A stretch of DNA of 64,000 nt from Pseudomonadota bacterium (GTDB lineage: Bacteria > Pseudomonadota > Gammaproteobacteria > Steroidobacterales > Steroidobacteraceae): contig JAKAXA010000005.1 of the NCBI GenBank assembly GCA_021816775.1, positions 83,501 to 147,500 of the forward strand, written 5' to 3'. A program made the translations under genes and the position numbers. Below, one piece after another: positions 55,412 to 64,000 of the stretch. The notes beneath the pieces were generated by a model. It searched no databases. It worked only from the letters and a program-made list of their open reading frames with translations, and had not been told where the DNA came from. Position 1 is the stretch's first letter, and each line of letters opens with the position of its first letter.

Positions 55412-56536
55412 ATGACCCGGGACGATGTGACATTGGACGATTTGCGCCGCCGGCTCACCGAGCTTGATCGCCAGTTCATCGAGCTTGCCGCCGAGCGCAA
55501 GGCACTCAGTGCGGAAGTGGCGCGGGTGAAGCGCGCCACGGGCCGGCCCACCCGGGATTATGGCCGCGAGCGCGACGTCATCATGGGCGCGCGCAACGCC
55601 GCGACCGAGCTCGGTGTCTCACCGGCGCTCGCCGAGGAGCTGCTGCGCCTTCTGATCCGCTCGTCGCTCACCACGCAGGAGCAGGCGAGCGTGGCTGCGC
55701 ACGGGGCCGGCTCTGGACGCCGCGCCCTCGTGATCGGCGGCGGCGGCAAGATGGGGCGCTGGTTCGTCCAGTTCCTGAGCTCGCAGGGCTTCGCCGTCGA
55801 GGTGGCCGACCCGCAGGGCGGCACGGACGGCGCGCCGCGCAGGGCCGACTGGCACGGCAGCGACCTGGGGCACGACTTCATCGTGCTCGCCACGCCGCTT
55901 GCGGCGACCGATGCCATCCTGCGCGATCTGGCGCTGCGCCGCCCGCCGGGCATCATCTTCGATGTCGGCTCGCTCAAATCGCCGCTGCGCGCCGGATTGC
56001 TGGCGCTGAAGTCACACGGCTGCCGGGTGACCTCGGTGCACCCGATGTTCGGACCGGACACCGAGCTGCTCTCGGGGCGGCACGTCATATTCGTCGATCT
56101 CGGTCACGCCGAGGCGCTGGCGGCGGCGCGCGAGCTGTTCGCCCCCACCATGGCCGAGCAGGTGGTGATGAGTCTCGACGATCACGACCGGCTGATCGCC
56201 TACGTGCTGGGGCTGTCGCACGCGGTCAACATTGCCTTCTTCACCGCGCTCGCGGAAAGCGGCGAGGCGGCGCCGAAGCTGGCGCGCATGTCGAGCACCA
56301 CGTTCGATGCGCAGCTCGACGTGGCCGCGTGCGTGGCGCAGGAGAGCCCCGACCTCTACTACGAGATCCAGAGCCTCAATGATTACGGCGCCGAGTCGCT
56401 CGAGGCGCTGGTGAAGTCCGTCGAGCGCCTGCGCACGGCCGTGCTGTCGCGCGATCACGATACGTTCGTGGCCCTGATGCGCCAGGGCCGCGATTATCTC
56501 GAGGACCGCCGCTCGGTCACTGAGCGGCGCGCCTGA
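55412..56536 (+). CDS. tyrA: Bifunctional chorismate mutase/prephenate dehydrogenase (T-protein)
   Basis: Two steps of tyrosine synthesis in one 374-residue protein (E. coli 373). Residues 1-~90 are an AroQ chorismate mutase ([20 protein letters not shown], Arg/Lys active-site helices), joined to an NAD-dependent dehydrogenase that starts with [16 protein letters not shown], then [32 protein letters not shown] and the C-terminal helical domain. The enteric-type CM-TyrA fusion supports a gammaproteobacterial origin. rppH follows four bases after the stop. Confidence 0.95.
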   Translation: MTRDDVTLDDLRRRLTELDRQFIELAAERKALSAEVARVKRATGRPTRDYGRERDVIMGARNAATELGVSPALAEELLRLLIRSSLTTQEQASVAAHGAGSGRRALVIGGGGKMGRWFVQFLSSQGFAVEVADPQGGTDGAPRRADWHGSDLGHDFIVLATPLAATDAILRDLALRRPPGIIFDVGSLKSPLRAGLLALKSHGCRVTSVHPMFGPDTELLSGRHVIFVDLGHAEALAAARELFAPTMAEQVVMSLDDHDRLIAYVLGLSHAVNIAFFTALAESGEAAPKLARMSSTTFDAQLDVAACVAQESPDLYYEIQSLNDYGAESLEALVKSVERLRTAVLSRDHDTFVALMRQGRDYLEDRRSVTERRA

Positions 56537-56540
56537 GGGT

Positions 56541-57149
56541 ATGAACGCCATGGGCGGACCGGGAGCAGACAGCGGCGCGGCCGCGGACATCATCGATGCG
56601 GACGGCTTTCGGGCCAACGTCGGCATCGTGCTCATGCGCCGCGACGGCGATGTGTTCCTCGGTCGCCGGGCCGGCGGCAGGGGCTGGCAGTTCCCGCAGG
56701 GCGGCATCCGCGAGGGCGAGAGCATCGAGGCGGCCGTCTACCGCGAGCTGCACGAGGAGGTCGGCCTCGGCGCGCAGGACGTCGAGCTCCTCGGGCGCAC
56801 CGCCCGGTGGCTGCGTTACCGCCTGCCGCCGCGCTATGTCCGGCGCAACCGGCATCCGCTGTGCATCGGCCAGAAACAGCGCTGGTTCCTGCTGCGGCTG
56901 CGCCGCGAGGTGGCGGTATTCGATTTCGAGAGCACCGGGGAACCGGAGTTCGACGAGTGGCGCTGGACGGACTTCTGGCAGCCGGCGCGCGAAGTGATCT
57001 ACTTCAAGCGCAAGGTCTACCAGCGGGCGCTCATCGAGCTTGCGCCCGTGGCCTTTCCAACGGGGCAGCCCGCATTGCCGGACTGGTGGGACGCGCTGAC
57101 GCAGCGGCCCCGCTCGTCCGCCACGGAGATGGATGAGACACGTGAATAG
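56541..57149 (+). CDS. rppH: RNA pyrophosphohydrolase RppH
   Basis: Nudix enzyme that removes pyrophosphate from mRNA 5' ends and starts RNase E-dependent decay. IIDADGFRANVGIVLMRR opens the domain, and the Nudix box is complete: GGIREGESIEAAVYRELHEEVGL. RYVRRNRHPLCIGQKQRWFLL is characteristic of RppH. With ATG 56541 the protein has 202 residues, about 17 more at the N-terminus than usual. Its end overlaps the start of the next gene by 17 bases. Confidence 0.93.
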   Translation: MNAMGGPGADSGAAADIIDADGFRANVGIVLMRRDGDVFLGRRAGGRGWQFPQGGIREGESIEAAVYRELHEEVGLGAQDVELLGRTARWLRYRLPPRYVRRNRHPLCIGQKQRWFLLRLRREVAVFDFESTGEPEFDEWRWTDFWQPAREVIYFKRKVYQRALIELAPVAFPTGQPALPDWWDALTQRPRSSATEMDETRE

Positions 57150-57864
57150 CCAGAATCCCCTCCCCGATACCGAGGCTCACGGCGGACTGCGGCATCGGCC
57201 TGCTGTCAAGGTAGGGCTTGCGCTCGGCGCCCTCGCGCTGCTCTACGTGGCGTTCGAAATCGGCCGCAGTTCCGCCGGCTACAGCATCTTCGCGGCGATG
57301 CACGAGCAGGACATGCTGCACAACGAGATCGCGCTGCTCAAGCGCGACAACCGCGCGCTGCAGGTCCGCGTCGTGGAGCTGCAGACGCTGAACGTCGGCC
57401 ATGCGCACGCGGAGCGGATGGTCACCCGGACCATCGCACAGCTGCAGGCCCAGATCGCCCGTCAGAGCGAGAAGCTGGCGTTTTATCGCGGCGTGGTCGC
57501 CCAGGGCGCGCCCCCGATTGGCCTGCGGGTCGGGGAAGTGCTGCTGTCGCCCGGCAAGCGCCCGCTGCACTACCACGTCGACATCTCGCTGCTGCGGACC
57601 GACCGCCCCGACGGCGAGGTGAGCGGCACGGTGAGCTTGACCGCCGACGGCCGCGGCCCCGGCGGGACGACGCTCGGCAACCAGGCGCTGCTCGGCAAGC
57701 CCACGCTGCAATACCGCTTTCGCTACTACCAGGAATTCAAGGAAGATCTGGTGCTGCCACCGGGGTTCAGCCCCGCGCACCTGACGGTGACGGTGCGCTC
57801 GGGCCACCCGAACATCGCGCCGCTGATCCAGACCTACCCGTGGAGCGCCGTATCGGTGCCGTGA
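57133..57864 (+). CDS. DUF6776-like membrane protein with coiled coil
   Basis: A 243-residue protein with one N-terminal transmembrane helix (VGLALGALALLYVAFEIG), a coiled coil at ~residues 50-115 (LHNEIALLKRDNRALQVRV, then AQLQAQIARQSEKLAFY) and a C-terminal beta domain (YHVDISLLRTDR, VSGTVSLTADG, YRFRYYQEFKEDLVLPPGF). Proteins with this layout are found near rppH/erpA-type genes in Gammaproteobacteria; function unknown. The gene overlaps rppH, suggesting coupling; a GTG at 57142 is an alternative start. Confidence 0.8.
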   Translation: MRHVNSQNPLPDTEAHGGLRHRPAVKVGLALGALALLYVAFEIGRSSAGYSIFAAMHEQDMLHNEIALLKRDNRALQVRVVELQTLNVGHAHAERMVTRTIAQLQAQIARQSEKLAFYRGVVAQGAPPIGLRVGEVLLSPGKRPLHYHVDISLLRTDRPDGEVSGTVSLTADGRGPGGTTLGNQALLGKPTLQYRFRYYQEFKEDLVLPPGFSPAHLTVTVRSGHPNIAPLIQTYPWSAVSVP

Positions 57865-57891
57865 GCGCCACGGGCCCCCTGGGGAGGGATT

Positions 57892-57920
57892 TTGACCTCG
57901 GCGCCGCCAGATCCTAGACT
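57892..57920 (+). promoter_or_regulatory. Strong promoter directly at the erpA start codon
   Basis: TTGACC (57892-57897) and TAGACT (57915-57920) are separated by 17 bases. The -10 ends six bases before the erpA ATG (57927), so transcription would begin at or next to the A of ATG. No Shine-Dalgarno is visible between them. Confidence 0.6.
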
Positions 57921-57926
57921 GTTCGC

Positions 57927-58280
57927 ATGAACACTACTGAAGTCATCTCGGACGCCGCGCTCATTTTCACCGACGCGGCCGCGCGCAAGGTCGGGGACCT
58001 GATCCGCGGCGAAGGCAACCCTAACCTCATGCTGCGGGTGTTCGTGCAGGGCGGCGGCTGCTCGGGCCTGCAGTACGGGTTCGAATTCGACGAGCAGGTG
58101 CAGGATGGGGATACCTGCATCGAGAACCAGGGCGTGAAGCTGTTGGTCGATCCGATGAGCGTGCAGTACCTGACTGGAGCCGAAATCGACTACCGCGAGG
58201 GGCTCGACGGCGCGCAGTTCGTGATCCGCAACCCCAACGCCACGACCACCTGCGGCTGCGGTTCCTCCTTCTCCGCCTGA
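57927..58280 (+). CDS. erpA: Iron-sulfur cluster insertion protein ErpA
   Basis: A-type carrier (117 residues) that delivers [4Fe-4S]/[2Fe-2S] clusters to apo-proteins, needed for isoprenoid synthesis and respiration. Three conserved cysteines are in [13 protein letters not shown] and [20 protein letters not shown] and [17 protein letters not shown] are family blocks. The promoter position suggests a leaderless mRNA. ppx follows 16 bases downstream. Confidence 0.95.
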   Translation: MNTTEVISDAALIFTDAAARKVGDLIRGEGNPNLMLRVFVQGGGCSGLQYGFEFDEQVQDGDTCIENQGVKLLVDPMSVQYLTGAEIDYREGLDGAQFVIRNPNATTTCGCGSSFSA

Positions 58281-58296
58281 GCCGGCGGCAAGCCGC

Positions 58297-59850
58297 GTGC
58301 GTCCGGCTGATTCCCGCGCAACCCGCACGCCCCGCAGACCCGCCCGCATCCGCTCCGATGTTCTCGCGGCGGTCGACCTGGGCTCCAACAGCTTCCACAT
58401 GGTCGTGGCGAGGTACTCCCACGGGCAGCTGGTCATCATCGACCGCCTGCGCGAGATGGTGCGGCTCGCCTCGGGCGTGGAGGAGAACGGCCGGATCGAC
58501 CGAGCGGTCGCCGAGCGCGCGATCGCCTGCCTGGAGCGCTTCGGGCAGCGCCTGCGGGCCATGCGTGCCGCCAGCGTGCGCGCCGTCGGCACCAGCGCGC
58601 TGCGGCTGGCGCACCGCAAACAGTCGTTTCTGCTGCGCGCGCGCGAGGCGCTCGGCCATCCCATAGAGATCATCTCGGGCCGGGAGGAGGCGCGGCTGAT
58701 CTACGCGGGCGTCGCCACCAATCTGCCGCACGAGCAGGGCCGGCGCCTGATCGTCGACGTCGGCGGCGGCAGCACCGAGCTCATCATCGGCCAGGGGCTG
58801 CGGCCACTCGAGCTCGAGAGCCTGCGCGTCGGGTGCGTGGTGGTGAGCGAGCGGTTCTTCCGCGACGGGAAGATCTCCGCCAAGCGCATGGCCGCGGCGC
58901 GGCTGGCCGCACGGCTGCAGCTCGCCCCGGTGCGCAACGCCTTCCGGCGGCGCGGCTGGCAGCACTGCGCCGGCAGCTCGGGCACGGTGCGAGCCATCGG
59001 CGATGCCATCCGCGAGCTGACTCCCCGCGCCACGCTCATCACTCCCGGTGGCCTCGAGCGCCTCGTGGATGCGGTGGTGTCCGCCGGGCACACGCGGGCG
59101 CTGCGCTTCGCGGCGGTCACCGAGGATCGCCGCCCGGTGTTCCCAGGGGGGCTCGCCATTCTCGCGGAGGTGTTCGCGGTCCTCGGCCTGAAGGAGATGC
59201 GCATCGCCGATGGTGCGCTGCGCGAGGGGCTGCTCTACGACATGGTCGGGCGCAACACGGACGAGGACGCCCGCGAGCGCACCGTGCGCAGCATGCAGCT
59301 GCGCTATCACGTGGACACCGAACAGGCCGAGCGCGTTGCGGCCACGGCGCTGAAATTCCTCGCAGGAGTCCGCTCGGCCTGGAAGCTGCGCGCTGAGCCG
59401 GCAGCCGACCTGGTGTTGAAATGGGCGGCACGGCTGCACGAGGTCGGCCTGGACGTCGCCCACAGCGGGTATCACCGCCACGGCGCCTACCTGCTCGAGA
59501 ATGCCGACATGCCGGGGTTCTCCCGCGGCGAGCAGAGCCTGCTCGCGCGCGTGGTCGGTGCGCACCGGCGCAAGCTCTCGCGCGAGGGCCTCGCCGAGCT
59601 GGTGCCGCCCTGGGATCGCGACGCGCTCTACCTGATCGTGCTGCTGCGGCTCGCGGTGCTGCTGCACCGCGGGCGCGAGCGCGGTGCGCTGCCGCCGGTC
59701 AAGCTGAGCGCGCGCGCCGGATCGCTGCAGCTCGTCTTCCCGTCGCGCTGGCTCGCGAATCACCCGCTGACGCAGGCCGATCTGCGCCAGGAGGTGCAGT
59801 ATCTGGCTGCAGCCGGGCTGCGTCTGCGGGTGACGCGCCGCCGCCGCTGA
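58297..59850 (+). CDS. ppx: Exopolyphosphatase (Ppx/GppA family)
   Basis: Hydrolyses terminal phosphates from polyphosphate (or pppGpp in GppA relatives). The 517-residue ASKHA-fold protein shows AAVDLGSNSFHMVVAR, VRAVGTSALRLAHR, ISGREEARLIYAGV, LIVDVGGGSTELIIG and a C-terminal HD-like helical domain (WAARLHEVGLDVAHSGYHRHGAYLLENADM). Length and the C-terminal domain fit Ppx, and ppk1 converges on it with a 15-base gap, so polyphosphate turnover genes are clustered. Start GTG 58297. Confidence 0.92.
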   Translation: MRPADSRATRTPRRPARIRSDVLAAVDLGSNSFHMVVARYSHGQLVIIDRLREMVRLASGVEENGRIDRAVAERAIACLERFGQRLRAMRAASVRAVGTSALRLAHRKQSFLLRAREALGHPIEIISGREEARLIYAGVATNLPHEQGRRLIVDVGGGSTELIIGQGLRPLELESLRVGCVVVSERFFRDGKISAKRMAAARLAARLQLAPVRNAFRRRGWQHCAGSSGTVRAIGDAIRELTPRATLITPGGLERLVDAVVSAGHTRALRFAAVTEDRRPVFPGGLAILAEVFAVLGLKEMRIADGALREGLLYDMVGRNTDEDARERTVRSMQLRYHVDTEQAERVAATALKFLAGVRSAWKLRAEPAADLVLKWAARLHEVGLDVAHSGYHRHGAYLLENADMPGFSRGEQSLLARVVGAHRRKLSREGLAELVPPWDRDALYLIVLLRLAVLLHRGRERGALPPVKLSARAGSLQLVFPSRWLANHPLTQADLRQEVQYLAAAGLRLRVTRRRR

Positions 59851-59865
59851 GCCGCGCGCCGCCGC

Positions 59866-61956
59866 TCAATCGCCGTCCGCGGCGCCGAACAGCGTCCCGG
59901 CGGCATTCAGTGCGAGCAGCTCGCTTTGAACGCTGATCCGTGCCTCGTCCGTGAGGCACAGGCGCTCGTAGCGGCCGTCAGGCAGCAGCTGCCAGGCCTG
60001 CGAGTTGTCACGCAGCGCGAGCTGCAGATCCTCCAGGATGCGCTGGCGGTGTGAGGGCCGCTCGATCGGGAATGCCACCTCGACGCGGTGGAAGAAGTTG
60101 CGCTCCATCCAGTCCGCGCTCGAGCAGTAGATCTCGCCGTCGCCGCCGTTCTCGAAGTAGAACACGCGCGAGTGCTCGAGGAAGCGGCCGACGATCGAGC
60201 GCACCTCGATGTTCTCCGACACCCCGGGCACACCCGGGCGCAGCGCACACACGCCGCGCACGATCAGATCAATCTTCACGCCGGCGCGCGAGGCTCGATA
60301 GAGCGCCTCGATCGTCTGCTGTTCGACCAGCGCGTTCATCTTGGCGATGATGCGCGCCGGCTTTCCGGCGCGCGCCTGAGCGCTCTCGCGCTCGATCTTC
60401 GCGAGCATCGCCTCGTGCAGGCCGAACGGGGATTGCACCAGGCGCTGAAGGTGCGGCGTGCGGGTGAGGCTCGTCAGCTCGAGAAACAGCTCGTGCACGT
60501 CCTGGCCGACTTCGTCGCGGCAGGTGAACAGCCCGTAATCGGTGTACTGCCGGGCGGTGCGCGGATGGTAGTTGCCGGTGCCGAGGTGGCAGTAGCGGCG
60601 GATGCCGCCGGGCTCGCGCCGCACCACCATGGCGAGCTTGGCATGGGTCTTGTAGCCGACCACCCCGTACATCACGTGCGCGCCGGCTTCCTGCAGCCGG
60701 TTCGACAGCTCGATATTCGCCTCCTCGTCGAAGCGCGCGCGCAGCTCGATGATCACCGTCACGTCCTTGCCGGCATTGGCCGCGGCGACCAGTGCGTCGA
60801 CGATCGGCGAGTCGCTCCCGGCGCGGTACAGCGTCTGCTTGATCGCAAGCACCTGCGGGTCCGCGGCCGCCTGGCGCAGAAAATCCATCACCGGTGTGAA
60901 GCTCTGGTAGGGATGATGCAGCAGCACATCCTTCTGGCGGATCGCCGCGAACAGCTCGCCGCCGCCGGCGAGGCGCCGCGGCAGCCCCGGCGTGAACGCC
61001 GGGTACTTCAGGTCCGGGCGCGGCACGAGCTCGTACACGGCCGAGAGACGGTTGAGATTGACCGGTCCGCTCATGCGGTAGGTCTCGAGTTCCCCGAGCG
61101 CGAACTGGCGCTGCAGGAACTGCACGATGTCCGCCGGACAGTCGCTCGAGGTCTCCAGGCGCACCGCCGCGCCGTAGCGCCGGTGGGCGAGCTCGCCCTC
61201 GAGCGCGCGGCGCAGATCGTCGATCTCCTCCTCGTCGACGAACAGGTCGCTGTTGCGCGTCAGGCGGAACTGGTAGCAGCCGAGCACGCGGATGCCGGGG
61301 AACAGCCGCTGCACGAAGGCCTGCACGATGCCGGTGAGCAGCACCAGCGTGCGCTGCGTCTCCTCGGTCGGCACCGGCACGACGCGCGGCAGCGAGCGCG
61401 GCGCCTGCACGATGGCCAGCTCGCTGTCGCGCCCGAACGCATCGCGCCCCTCGAGGCGCACGATGAAGTTCAGGCTCTTGTTCTGGATGCGCGGGAAGGG
61501 CCGGGCCGGATCGAGGCCGAGCGGGCTCAGCACCGGCTCGACCTCGAGCTCGAAATACCCCTCGAGCCAGCGGCGCGCCTGCTCGCTCCAGCCGGTGTGC
61601 CCGAGCAGCAGGATGTCGCGCTCGGCGAGCTGCGGCAGCAGCAGCTCGTTCAGGCAGCGGTACTGCTCGCTCACCAGCCGCGCGGCTCGCTCGTGGATGG
61701 CGCCGAGCTGCTCCTCGATCGACAGGCCGTCGGCGGCGAGCAGGCCCGAGCCGAGCTCCTGCAGCTGCTTCAGTCCCGCCACCCGGATCTCGAAGAACTC
61801 ATCGAGGTTGCCCGAGGCGATGCACAGGAAGCGCAGCCGCTCGAGCAGCGGCACGGACTCGTCGCAGGCCTGGGCGATGACCCGCCGGTTGAACTCCAGC
61901 AGGGACAGCTCGCGGTTGATGTAGAGCTGCGGCGACTTGAGGTCCTGCGCGTCCAT
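59866..61956 (-). CDS. ppk1: Polyphosphate kinase 1
   Basis: Reversibly polymerises the ATP gamma-phosphate into polyphosphate at the membrane. The 696-residue protein has the N-terminal YINRELSLLEFNRRV, the head domain, ALKQTLYRAG-type IKQTLYRAGSDSPI, and the catalytic PLD-like motifs VGYKTHAKLAMVVRRE (phospho-His) and RYCHLGTGNYHPRTAR with a second set late (GGDGEIYCSSADWMERNF). ATG 61956 matches the family N-terminus; upstream open frame is not used. Confidence 0.95.
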   Translation of the reverse strand: MDAQDLKSPQLYINRELSLLEFNRRVIAQACDESVPLLERLRFLCIASGNLDEFFEIRVAGLKQLQELGSGLLAADGLSIEEQLGAIHERAARLVSEQYRCLNELLLPQLAERDILLLGHTGWSEQARRWLEGYFELEVEPVLSPLGLDPARPFPRIQNKSLNFIVRLEGRDAFGRDSELAIVQAPRSLPRVVPVPTEETQRTLVLLTGIVQAFVQRLFPGIRVLGCYQFRLTRNSDLFVDEEEIDDLRRALEGELAHRRYGAAVRLETSSDCPADIVQFLQRQFALGELETYRMSGPVNLNRLSAVYELVPRPDLKYPAFTPGLPRRLAGGGELFAAIRQKDVLLHHPYQSFTPVMDFLRQAAADPQVLAIKQTLYRAGSDSPIVDALVAAANAGKDVTVIIELRARFDEEANIELSNRLQEAGAHVMYGVVGYKTHAKLAMVVRREPGGIRRYCHLGTGNYHPRTARQYTDYGLFTCRDEVGQDVHELFLELTSLTRTPHLQRLVQSPFGLHEAMLAKIERESAQARAGKPARIIAKMNALVEQQTIEALYRASRAGVKIDLIVRGVCALRPGVPGVSENIEVRSIVGRFLEHSRVFYFENGGDGEIYCSSADWMERNFFHRVEVAFPIERPSHRQRILEDLQLALRDNSQAWQLLPDGRYERLCLTDEARISVQSELLALNAAGTLFGAADGD

Positions 61957-62095
61957 TGGCCGAAGTAAAGCAGACTTCGCCGGGCCGCGCATGCGCGGCC
62001 GTGAGGGCCCCCCGGGGGGCGGTCCGGCTCGATTCCAGCCGGACTGCCCGTTCGCATACACTTGAGCCGCGGCCGAGCAGGCCCGCGCGACCTGG

Positions 62096-63319
62096 ATGGC
62101 CCGTTTCACGCCCATGACCGCCGACGAACAACTGCCCGAACTCGAGCGCGGTGCCCACGAGGTGCTGCTGATCGCCGACCTCACCCGCAAGCTGCAGCGC
62201 GGTGCGCCGCTGCGCGTCAAGGCGGGGTTCGATCCGACCGCGCCGGACCTGCACCTTGGCCACACGGTGCTGCTCAACAAGATGCGGCAGTTTCAGCAGT
62301 TCGGCCACGAGGTGATCTTCCTGATCGGCGATTTCACCGGGCTGATCGGCGATCCGACGGGGCGCAACCAGACGCGCCCGCCGCTTACCCCCGAGGAGGT
62401 GCAGGCGAACGCCCGCACCTACGAGCAGCAGGTGTTCAAGATCCTCGATGCCGGGCGCACCCGGGTGGAATTCAACTCGCGGTGGCTCGGGGCGCTCGGC
62501 GCGACCGATTTCGTGCGGCTGGCGGCGCATTACACCGTGGCGCGCATGCTCGAGCGGGACGATTTCGCCAAGCGCTACAAGAGCGGTCAGCCGATCGCGA
62601 TCCATGAATTTCTCTATCCGCTGGCGCAGGGGTACGACTCGGTGGCGCTCAAGGCCGACGTCGAGCTCGGCGGCACGGACCAGAAGTTCAACCTGCTGGT
62701 CGGCCGGCAGCTGCAAAGCGCCTACGGTCAGGAGCCGCAGGTGGTGCTCACGGTGCCGCTGCTGGAGGGCACCGACGGCGTCAACAAGATGTCCAAATCC
62801 CTGGGCAATTACATCGGCATCGCCGAGCCGCCCGCCGACATGTTCGGCAAGGTGATGTCGATCTCCGACACGCTGATGTGGCGCTATTACGAACTGCTCT
62901 CGTTCCGGCCCCTGGCGGATATCGAGGCGCTCAAGCGCGCGGTCGCCGAAGGGCGCAATCCCCGTGACGTCAAGCTCGAGCTTGCGCAGGAGCTGGTCGC
63001 ACGCTTCCACGGCGCCGCGGCCGCCGCAGAGGCCCAACGGGAGTTTCTTGCGCGCGTCAGCGAGCGGGCCGTGCCGACCGATCTGGCGCCGAAGCGCCTG
63101 CCGGTGGATGCCGGCGGCCTGCGGCTGCCCAATCTGCTCAAGGCGGCCGGGCTTGCGTCGAGCACTTCGGAGGCGAACCGCAAGATCGAGGAGGGCGCGG
63201 TCCGCATCGATGGCGAACGGGTCACCGATCGCGCGCTGACGCTCAAGGCGGGGGCCGACGTGGTCCTGCAACTCGGGTCCCGGCGCTTTGCCAGGATCAA
63301 GCTCGAGCTAGGCAGCTGA
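62096..63319 (+). CDS. tyrS: Tyrosyl-tRNA synthetase
   Basis: Class I aminoacyl-tRNA synthetase of 407 residues, of the TyrS2/TyrZ-type subfamily. [20 protein letters not shown] carries the HIGH motif as HLGH, and [16 protein letters not shown] carries KMSKS. A C-terminal S4 RNA-binding domain follows ([21 protein letters not shown]...VRIDGERV). ATG 62096 is used; MTADEQ at 62114 is an alternative. It is the last gene before the rRNA operon. Confidence 0.94.
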   Translation: MARFTPMTADEQLPELERGAHEVLLIADLTRKLQRGAPLRVKAGFDPTAPDLHLGHTVLLNKMRQFQQFGHEVIFLIGDFTGLIGDPTGRNQTRPPLTPEEVQANARTYEQQVFKILDAGRTRVEFNSRWLGALGATDFVRLAAHYTVARMLERDDFAKRYKSGQPIAIHEFLYPLAQGYDSVALKADVELGGTDQKFNLLVGRQLQSAYGQEPQVVLTVPLLEGTDGVNKMSKSLGNYIGIAEPPADMFGKVMSISDTLMWRYYELLSFRPLADIEALKRAVAEGRNPRDVKLELAQELVARFHGAAAAAEAQREFLARVSERAVPTDLAPKRLPVDAGGLRLPNLLKAAGLASSTSEANRKIEEGAVRIDGERVTDRALTLKAGADVVLQLGSRRFARIKLELGS

Positions 63320-63541
63320 GGCAAACTGTGCGGTTCGGGCGCCCGCCCGACCGCGGGCGGCGCCGAGGCCGCCTCATGGGTGGGACGAGCGGCCGATTGC
63401 GGCCCTGCCGTGCCGCCCGTAAACGCCATAACGCATTGAGCCCACTTGCCTTCGTGGCAGGCTGTGGGTGCCCATCCCATCGCGGGACGGTGCCTCCCCA
63501 GTGCCTGCGATCCCGGCCCTGCACGAAATGATTGCAATGCG
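63320..63541. other. Gap between tyrS and the rRNA promoters
   Basis: A GC-rich hairpin (GGCGCCCGCCCG with CGGGCGGCGCC, 63338-63364, one bulge) may end tyrS transcription, although no U-run follows. Nothing else recognisable is seen before the first rRNA promoter. Confidence 0.4.
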
Positions 63542-63569
63542 TTGACAAGCCCTCAATCAGGGCTATACT
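63542..63569 (+). promoter_or_regulatory. rRNA operon promoter P1
   Basis: TTGACA (63542-63547), 16 bases, then TATACT (63564-63569), followed by the GC-rich discriminator GCGCGCCCC. This is a near-consensus sigma-70 promoter ~320 bases before the 16S start. A GC-rich discriminator is the known feature of ppGpp-inhibited promoters. Confidence 0.8.
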
Positions 63570-63642
63570 GCGCGCCCCTCGTAGCCACCGGCCACCGCGC
63601 CGGCGGGTGCGGCGGGCACCGGGGAATCGGTGAAAAAGAAGG

Positions 63643-63670
63643 TTGACGGGCGCGAAACGACGGATATACT
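63643..63670 (+). promoter_or_regulatory. rRNA operon promoter P2
   Basis: TTGACG (63643-63648), 16 bases, then TATACT (63665-63670) and the discriminator GCCCGCCCC, a near copy of P1 exactly 101 bases upstream. Tandem promoters are usual for rrn operons. Confidence 0.8.
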
Positions 63671-63734
63671 GCCCGCCCCTTCGAGAGCGAGAGCGCTGCC
63701 GCAAGCGTGGCCTTTCGACCCGAAATCCGCGCGC

Positions 63735-63758
63735 CAGCCGTGCGGCTGATCTTTAAAA
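63735..63758 (+). promoter_or_regulatory. boxB/boxA-like antitermination site in the rRNA leader
   Basis: A short hairpin (CAGCCG/CGGCTG, 63735-63748) precedes TGATCTTTAAAA (63747-63758), close to the rrn boxA consensus TGCTCTTTAACA. Position in the leader, ~80 bases after P2, fits Nus-factor antitermination. Confidence 0.55.
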
Positions 63759-63821
63759 GTTTGGCAGGTAATTTGTGTGGGGACTCGTGTCAATGAGCCT
63801 TTGGCGCTTAAGACCGAGTGA

Positions 63822-63855
63822 CCAAAATGTCCAGCAGTAACTGGAGCCATTTTGG
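63822..63855 (+). promoter_or_regulatory. Leader hairpin upstream of 16S rRNA
   Basis: CCAAAATG/CATTTTGG (8 pairs) encloses TCCAG/CTGGA (5 pairs) with a two-base bulge and a CAGTAA loop. It lies ~35 bases before the 16S 5' end, where leader structures of pre-rRNA are expected. Confidence 0.5.
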
Positions 63856-63890
63856 ATTTGCTCTGACTTTGTTGATTCTCAAAATCTTCA

Positions 63891-64000
<110 letters not shown>

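Overview
The window is GC-rich bacterial DNA, almost fully coding, and carries the gene order of a Gammaproteobacterium. Two blocks match the Pseudomonas/Xanthomonas type IV pilus neighbourhood: yggS-proC-yggT-yggU next to pilT-pilU, and gshB-tonB-like-yqgE-ruvX-pyrB divergent from pilGHIJ-chpA-chpC. The T-protein TyrA, RppH, ErpA, PpnN and AmpD fit the same class, and the first ~110 bases of a 16S rRNA gene close the window. I cannot name the genus; a lineage near Xanthomonadales/Steroidobacterales is a guess. No insertion sequence, prophage, CRISPR array or tRNA gene was recognised.

Layout. 1-0.55 kb: 5' part of glycerol kinase (minus). 0.87-8.6 kb: secreted S9 peptidase, APC permease, an ABC-2 exporter pair (minus), an aldo/keto reductase and a Gln-rich secreted protein. 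8.6-14.5 kb: a P1B-5 type metal ATPase with a C-terminal hemerythrin-like domain, then a MacA/MacB-type exporter. 14.5-18.5 kb: two back-to-back PAP2 phosphatase-like genes (minus), a methyltransferase and an MFS transporter. 19-24 kb: LysM lytic transglycosylase, L,D-transpeptidase, ppnN and two small unknown proteins. 24-29.6 kb: htpG behind a heat-shock-like promoter, a hydrolase, an HU-like protein and the yggS-proC-yggT-yggU operon. 29.7-33.1 kb: three consecutive retraction ATPases (PilT, PilU and a second PilU-like protein). 33.2-38.1 kb (minus): gshB, tonB-like, yqgE, ruvX, pyrB and a PyrK-like flavoprotein. 38.3-48.5 kb: Pil-Chp chemosensory operon and a diguanylate cyclase. 48.5-63.3 kb: housekeeping genes (hisN-like, cobalamin adenosyltransferase, ampD, bioA, rsmE, pdxH, tyrA, rppH, erpA, ppx, ppk1, tyrS). 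63.5-64 kb: tandem rRNA promoters, an antitermination-like leader and the 16S start.

How the genes work together. The pilus part is a motor-plus-sensor module: PilT/PilU-type ATPases retract the fibre, and the CheA-like ChpA with CheW-like PilI/ChpC and receivers PilG/PilH controls it. Here it is simplified, with a PilJ receptor that has almost no periplasmic part and no pilK or chpB genes, and elaborated by a third ATPase. The cell-wall genes (transglycosylase, L,D-transpeptidase, AmpD) and the polyphosphate pair (Ppx, Ppk1) are other functional groupings.

The points most worth following up are the three-ATPase pilus cluster with the shortened PilJ, the PyrK-like subunit translationally coupled to pyrB, the ATPase-hemerythrin fusion, a putative leaderless erpA transcript, and a minus-strand terminator with no gene upstream that may end a small RNA.
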